In this document: in pieces, positions 44,501-51,072 of the stretch
How the letters are laid out: each line of letters opens with the position of its first letter
Position numbering within the stretch: position 1 is the stretch's first letter
The notes under the pieces: model-generated
Database searches by the model: none
What the model saw: the letters and a program-made list of their open reading frames with translations, nothing else
What the model was told of the DNA's origin: nothing
Made by a program: the position numbers and the translations under genes
DNA from: Charina bottae
Lineage: Eukaryota > Chordata > Lepidosauria > Squamata > Charinaidae
Assembly (NCBI GenBank): GCA_023362775.1
Contig: JALMGJ010000012.1
Location: 21,286,001-21,350,000 of the forward strand
Length of the DNA stretch: 64,000 bases
Reading direction: 5' to 3'

Positions 44501-47500
44501 TATATTATCACCCTGCTTATTTAACTTATATGCAGAGTACATCATGAGAAATGCCGGGCTGGATGAATCACAAGCCGGAGTTAAGATTGCCGGGAAAAAT
44601 ATCAACAACCTCAGATATGCAGACGATACCACCCTAATGGCAGAAAGTGAAGAGGAACTAAAGAGCCTCTTGATGAGGGTGAAAGAGGAGAGTGCAAAAG
44701 CTGGCTTGAAACTCAACATTAAAAAAACCCAGATCATGGCATCTGGTCCCATCACTTCCTGGCAAATAGAAGGGGAAGAAATGGAAGCAGTGACAGATTT
44801 TATTTTCTTGGGCTCCAAGATCACCGCAGACGGTGACTGCAGCCATGAAATTAAAAGACGCTTGCTCCTTGGAAGGAAAGCTATGGCAAACGTAGACAGC
44901 ATATTAAAAAGCAGAGACATCACCTTGCCGACAAAGGTCCGTATAGTTAAAGCTATGGTTTTTCCAGTAGCAATGTATGGCTGTGAGAGTTGGACCATAA
45001 GGAAGGCTGAGCGCCGAAGAATTGATGCTTTCGAGCTGTGGTGCTGGAGAAGACTCTTGAGAGTCCCTTGGACTGCAAGGAGGTCAAACCAGTCAATCCT
45101 AAAGGAAATCAACCCTGACTGCTCATTGGAAGGACAGATGCTGAAGCTGAAGCTCAAATACTTTGGCCACCTAATGAGAAGAGAGGACTCACTGGAAAAG
45201 ACCCTGATGCTGGGAAAGACTGAGGGCAAAAGGAGAAGGGGACGGCAGAGGATGAGATGGTTAGATAGCATCACCGATGTAATGAACATGAATTTGAGTA
45301 AACTCCGAGAGACAGTGGAGGACAGGAAGGCCTGGCGTGCTATGGTCCATGAGGTCACGAAGAGTCGGACACGACTGAACGACTGAACAACAACAACAAC
45401 AATACAGACTTGGTAGGCTTCTGGCTCTTTCGGCGAGTTAGTATTAGGTATCTAGCTGCAGAGACTTCATTAAGGCAAATTAATTATCCAGGAATTGTGG
45501 AGGTGATGTATGGAGGAAGCATGCAATTTCACTCCGTTTTATTTTTATAGCTATTTATATATTACTCTTAATAATATAATTAATTATACATATATTGCAT
45601 TCATTCTGTAATGTATCCCAGTTGCTTCACTGTATTTGGTAGTGTACATGTCTATACTGATCCATTGATTAGGTTCAGCGCATGATAATACCATCTTGGG
45701 ACTGAATAGGAAGCATACAGCAGGAGTGTCCATGGGTTTAGAGCAATGTTTCTCAACTTAGGAACTTTAAGATATGTGGGCTTCAACTCCCAGAATTCCC
45801 CAGCCAGCATACTGGCTGGGGAATTCTGGGAGTTGAAGCCCACATATATTAAAGTTGCCAAGGTTGAGAAACACTGGTTTAGAGTCTTGGTACAACCTGA
45901 CCTACTTTGAATGTACAAGGAGCAAAACTGCTAAAACAAGAAAAACATTAGCCCACTATACCACTTTTACATGGTTTCTTTGCACTGTATCTTGTGTGCT
46001 CTTCGCAGGAAAAAAAGCACTTGAATTACAACCCCATTTTTATTAACACACACTGGCTTAGTTCATATAATTCATACTAATGAATCAATATGTAAAGCCA
46101 AGCCATACTTTAGGGGGTGTTTTTTTGTTCTTGGCTTAATCTTATGTGTGAACCAGGCCACTATGGGGTTTTCAGTAAACCATGGTTAAAGAATCCTGGC
46201 TTAGTGATTTGTGAGAGCACAATCAACATGACACCATTATAGGGCTCTGTCAATAGAAGCTTCCAATGTCCCAATATGTCCCCACCAAGAAGTAGAAAAT
46301 TTGGAAAGTGAAAGAAAAATTGGCTAACTATCTTATCAGTTGTTTATGTCCCCTAAACTCTTTCCTAGTAGCTATTTCCTCTTGTTTTCTCTCTCCCTCC
46401 CTTTCTACAGGAAATTAGTGACTAAAAAGAGACAGATAATAAAGTCATAGAGTTGGTGAGTCCTACAAGCCATCAAGTTTAGAACTGTACTTGATGCAAG
46501 TAGTTCAGACCTATAAGGTCCCCAACCTTTTCCTGAAGAAATCCAGGAGTGATGAACAATGGATACCAACAACGGAGCCAAAGCTTGCTTGCTTCCTCTG
46601 GGTGGCTTGCTTTCATGCACATTGCTAAGCCAGGTTGTTTTAACCATGTTAATTCAGCCCATCATACTAACCACATTATAGCTAAGTGATAAGTGGGAAC
46701 CAAGCCATTATGTTTACATGGATATTTCTGTGTGTGATTTCTACCCACTGATCCATATGCCTGGCTCACCATTCTCTGTTGATTTCAGAATTCATAGCTG
46801 AGTTTCCCTGAAAAGAAACTGCTCTCATTCTGGCTGCTGGATCAGAACAAGCTTTACCATGCTAATCTGAACAGAGTAAAATGGGCAGTAACAATGTATG
46901 TTCTCAAAACAGCAAGGTATCCAGTTCAGTGTCCCAAAATGATCCCTTCATTTTTCAGGCTCCAATGATTTGAGAGATAATTAAAATACTGGGGGGAAAT
47001 GAGAATTTCTTATATGTAGGTATAGAATGCATCTCAATATTTGGGACATTTATTCCCTAGGTCACTGATAGAGTTGTTGGACATTTTTGACAACTTTCAA
47101 GGGCACAGCTGTCTGTTGCCAAACCATAGGAGTGGCTGCACTTAAAAGCTAGACTTTAGGTGGATTTACCCAAAATCTAAGGGGCATGGTGGCTCAGCGG
47201 GTAAGACACCAGGCTTGTGAATCGGAAGGTCGGAAGATCACAAGTTTGAATCCCTAGCCCCGCATGACGGAGTGAGCTCCCGCACTTGTCCCAGCTCTTG
47301 CCAACCTAGCAATTCGAAAGCATGCAAATGCAAGTAGATAAATAGGTACCACTTCGGTGGGAAGGTAACAGCATTCCACGTGCGTCATGCTGGCCACATG
47401 ACCATGGAAGCATCTTCGGACAACGCTGGCTCTTCGGCTAATGAACAGAGATGAGCACCGGCCCCTAGAGTCGGACACGACTGCACAAATGTGCGGGGGG

Positions 47501-50500
47501 GGGGGGGAACCTTTACCTTACCCAAAATCTAGAGTCACCCTGAGCCTGGCATCACTTCTCACTTTTGCCTTACCTTTGCTGTAAGAATGCCGTTCGGTTG
47601 AATGTCCACTTGGGAGCCTTATCCTGCACCTCCTGGTTCAAGGAGTTTGTGTTGGGCACAAAGGAAGGATCGAGGAACTTCAGTGCAAATTGCGACCTGA
47701 AACAGATCACATATTTATGCAATCAGTGAAAGTATTTCTGACATTAAGGGCCAAATTAATGATGTTATCATTTCTAGTCACTCTTATTACCATTGTCCAA
47801 CAGAAGAAGAAATTCTGTGATGCATGACTCTCAACATCTCAACCTGTTTAGATGGATGGAAATTACTGATTTCCTTTTCAGATGAGTAACTTGTTAGAAA
47901 TAGGCTATTTTTCTATACGGAGGAAAGTCTTCATTCCCCAGAGGAAAGTATTCAAAATATTATTGCCCTTCTTACAGCCCAACTTCCAGGAAATATATTA
48001 CAATTAGGTTGCATTGAGTATAAAAACTAGTACACTATCCCTAGTCAGAAAAAAGAAAGAATCAGGATAGTTTAGCAATTCAATTCCTAATTCTTGAAAC
48101 TGTAACTGCAGACGCCTTCACCTGGAGATCTTTTGGGGCCTTCTTTTTTCCAGTAATATAGCTAAGTACTTGATTTTGAGTATTCCATAGCACTTAACCA
48201 ACCTTTACTGATCCCCCCAAAAGCCAAGCTAGTTAGTACTTGGAAGGGAGACCACTAGAAGAGCCCATAGAAGCTAGACTTTAAAAGTTTGTATCTATCT
48301 CTCTATCATCTATTGCAAATGACTTCTATAGTGCTGCAGTTTTGACCTGTTCTCCCTCTTCTCTAAGACTTCTCTAATGCTCCCTACTTTCAGGCCCTTT
48401 TTTCTTTTCTACCTACTCATTCTGCCTTTCATTTCACTGCCTGATTCACTGCCTCTTCCTTACATTACTATGATTCTAAACTCCCCTCTGTTGCAGCAAT
48501 TCATCACAACTTCAGTTCTTTGAATGTTGGTTCTCACACAGCTAAAATGAAAGCATCCATGAACATTATCATTAGGAGAAGAAGAAGGAAAAAACCCACT
48601 GAAGGATGACTCTAAACCAAGGATTGGGGATGTTCAGTGATCATCCAAAGATAAATGACGGTTGGAGGAAAGCAGAGAGGAACCCCTGGAAAACCAAGAG
48701 GGGAGGGAAGAAAGGAAGCTACCAAGCAGCTAAGTGGTGAACAGGAACACTCCAAATACCATTCATAAGAGACAATAGAAAAGCCAAAAGACCAGAACAT
48801 CTCCTGGCCAGCAATCAACACCCAGATATGCAAAAATTAACACCAGGATTAGCACCAGAGGAACAATCAAACAGCACAAAATCAAGGAACTATTTACTCA
48901 GTCAATCAACCAAGCAGCAAACAACAGCCCAATCAAGGAACTCCTAAGGGGAGAACAACACCTCCACCAACACAAGCAGGACAAGCCATGGGATATAAAC
49001 AGAGAGCAAGTCCCACTCCCTTTTTGCACTGAACATGTTGCCTAGTCTGGCAATGAAATGTCTGCAAGAAAACAACAAGGCTCAGAGAGCACCAAGGACT
49101 CCACAATACTTCAAATAGCAGAAGCATATTCTGTGATATTGGGCTACAACTCCCATTATTCTGTACCAGAAAGTAGAGATTGTGAGAATTGTAATCCTAG
49201 ACCTCTGGTGCCTGCCAGATTCAGGAATACAGAATTTCTCTCTTATTGGATGACTTTTACCCAGCAGTATCTAAAAGTAGGTTCAAGCCTATAAAAACTA
49301 TGCCACAACCTTCTTTTTTTTAATTTTTAAAAATAATTTTATTATTACAAAAACAAACAAACTAACAAAGACATCAACAACATCAACAACATAAAAATGA
49401 ATAACAAAGTACATAACAAACTTAATAAACATACATTTAAAACTAAATAACCCTACATAACAAAATCCTTATAACATCACATCACGTGAAACAATTAATT
49501 TAAAACGACTTCCTGTTTCTTTCTTGAAGATAGCTTCTTACTTTTAATTTTTACTATATTTCTATTGTATTCCTCTTTTTATTAATGTTTCTTTAATATA
49601 TAAATATCTTAACTCTTATTTTATTTTAAACCTTTCATTTGTTCTTGTATTCTAGTACATATATTCTAATATATTATCTTATTTATCCCTTCCAATATTT
49701 TTCCCATTACAATAGTTTTATTTTATATTCTTTTTGCAGAAATTCTATAAATGGGTTCCATATAAGTTCATAATCTCCCAGTTCTTTTTGTTTTATTAGA
49801 ATTGGCAGTCTTTTCTAAAGGTTTTCTTTTCTAAAGGTTGTACAAAATTCTTTGATTTCAATGGAATGTATTACTCAGTTTGCATGGAATGCAAACAGAA
49901 TGACTGTTCAGAGGCATCATTTGCTTTCTAATCTGACAATAGCAACCAGAAAAATAAAAACAAAAATAAAAACCCGTCAGGCATAAAAAATGAGCTAAAC
50001 TGATTATGAAATCAGCAATATCTTTAAAATAAAGTTCAGTTCCATAGTCATTTTTTCCAAACATCTAAATGTGGTTGGGGTTGGCTTCCAAGCTGAAAAT
50101 TGCATGAGTGCTATGGACATAAATATGGGATAATACTAGTCATAATATATAATCTATTGAGCCTTGTGTGGCACAGAGTGGTAGGCGGCAGTACTGCAAC
50201 CAAAACTCTCCACACGACCTGAGTTCGATCCCAGCGGAAGTTGGTTTCTCAGGTAGCCGGCTCGGGTCGACTCAGCCTTCCATCCTTCCGAGGTCGGTAA
50301 AACGAGTACCCAGCTTGCTGGGGGAAAGGTAATTACGACTGGGGAAGGCAATGGCAAACCACCCCGCTCTATAGTCTGCCAAGAAAATGTCAGCGAAAGC
50401 GGCATCCCCCAAGGGTCAGAAATGACTCGTGGACCTTTCTTCTTTCAATATATAATCATATATGACAGTCTCACATGCAAATATTTTAGTAGGTGCACAC

Positions 50501-50974
50501 ATTTATGCAACAATCATATCTGATGTGTTATTTGAGAATTTCACATTTTCTTTAAAAAAAGGGTGGGCAAAATATAGAATTTTCTTGCTGAATCACAACT
50601 CCTAGAAGCCTAGAACAACATGATAAATGTAGTCCAAACATGTGGTGGACCACATGTTTCCTATTCTTAATCTAAAACATCCTCTAGTCTGCATATATTT
50701 TTCTAATTTATCTATTTGTCTGTCATGATTAGGAGCCAATATACTGCAGAGTATCATTTTGCAGATATGACAGCTTCTCCATAGCAATGCCATAACAGGA
50801 TGGAATAAATTTCTCTTGTCCCAGGAGTTATGGTCTGAACCAATTAATTTGAACCAATTAGTTCAATTTGCAACAAACAATCTCCCAAATTGCAACAAGC
50901 AGTCTTAATAATTAGGATTTCAGGTAGGAAGGAAATAATCAAATAAATGTTATATTTGGGGGGAAGTTGATTAG

Positions 50975-51072
<98 letters not shown>

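Larger units (their letters stand above)
48205..49950 (+). repeat. Duplicated block, copy A (intron 1), 5S rRNA-like head
   Basis: Begins with a 5S rRNA-like stretch (CTGATC near 48208, AAGCCAAGC, AGTTAGTACTTGGAAGGGAG). It then shares, in the same order, CTAAAATGAAAGCATC, GGAAAGCAGAGAGGAA, ACAGGAACACT, ATTCTGTGATATTG, AATTGTAATCC and CTTTGATTTCAATGGAA with copy B at 58820-60178. Interrupted by a Penelope 3' end and an L1-like tail. Confidence 0.75.

Noticed and set aside
44426..45358. 310-codon minus-strand ORF
   Set aside because: It is the antisense of the BovB reverse transcriptase ORF; the sense strand carries all expected motifs.
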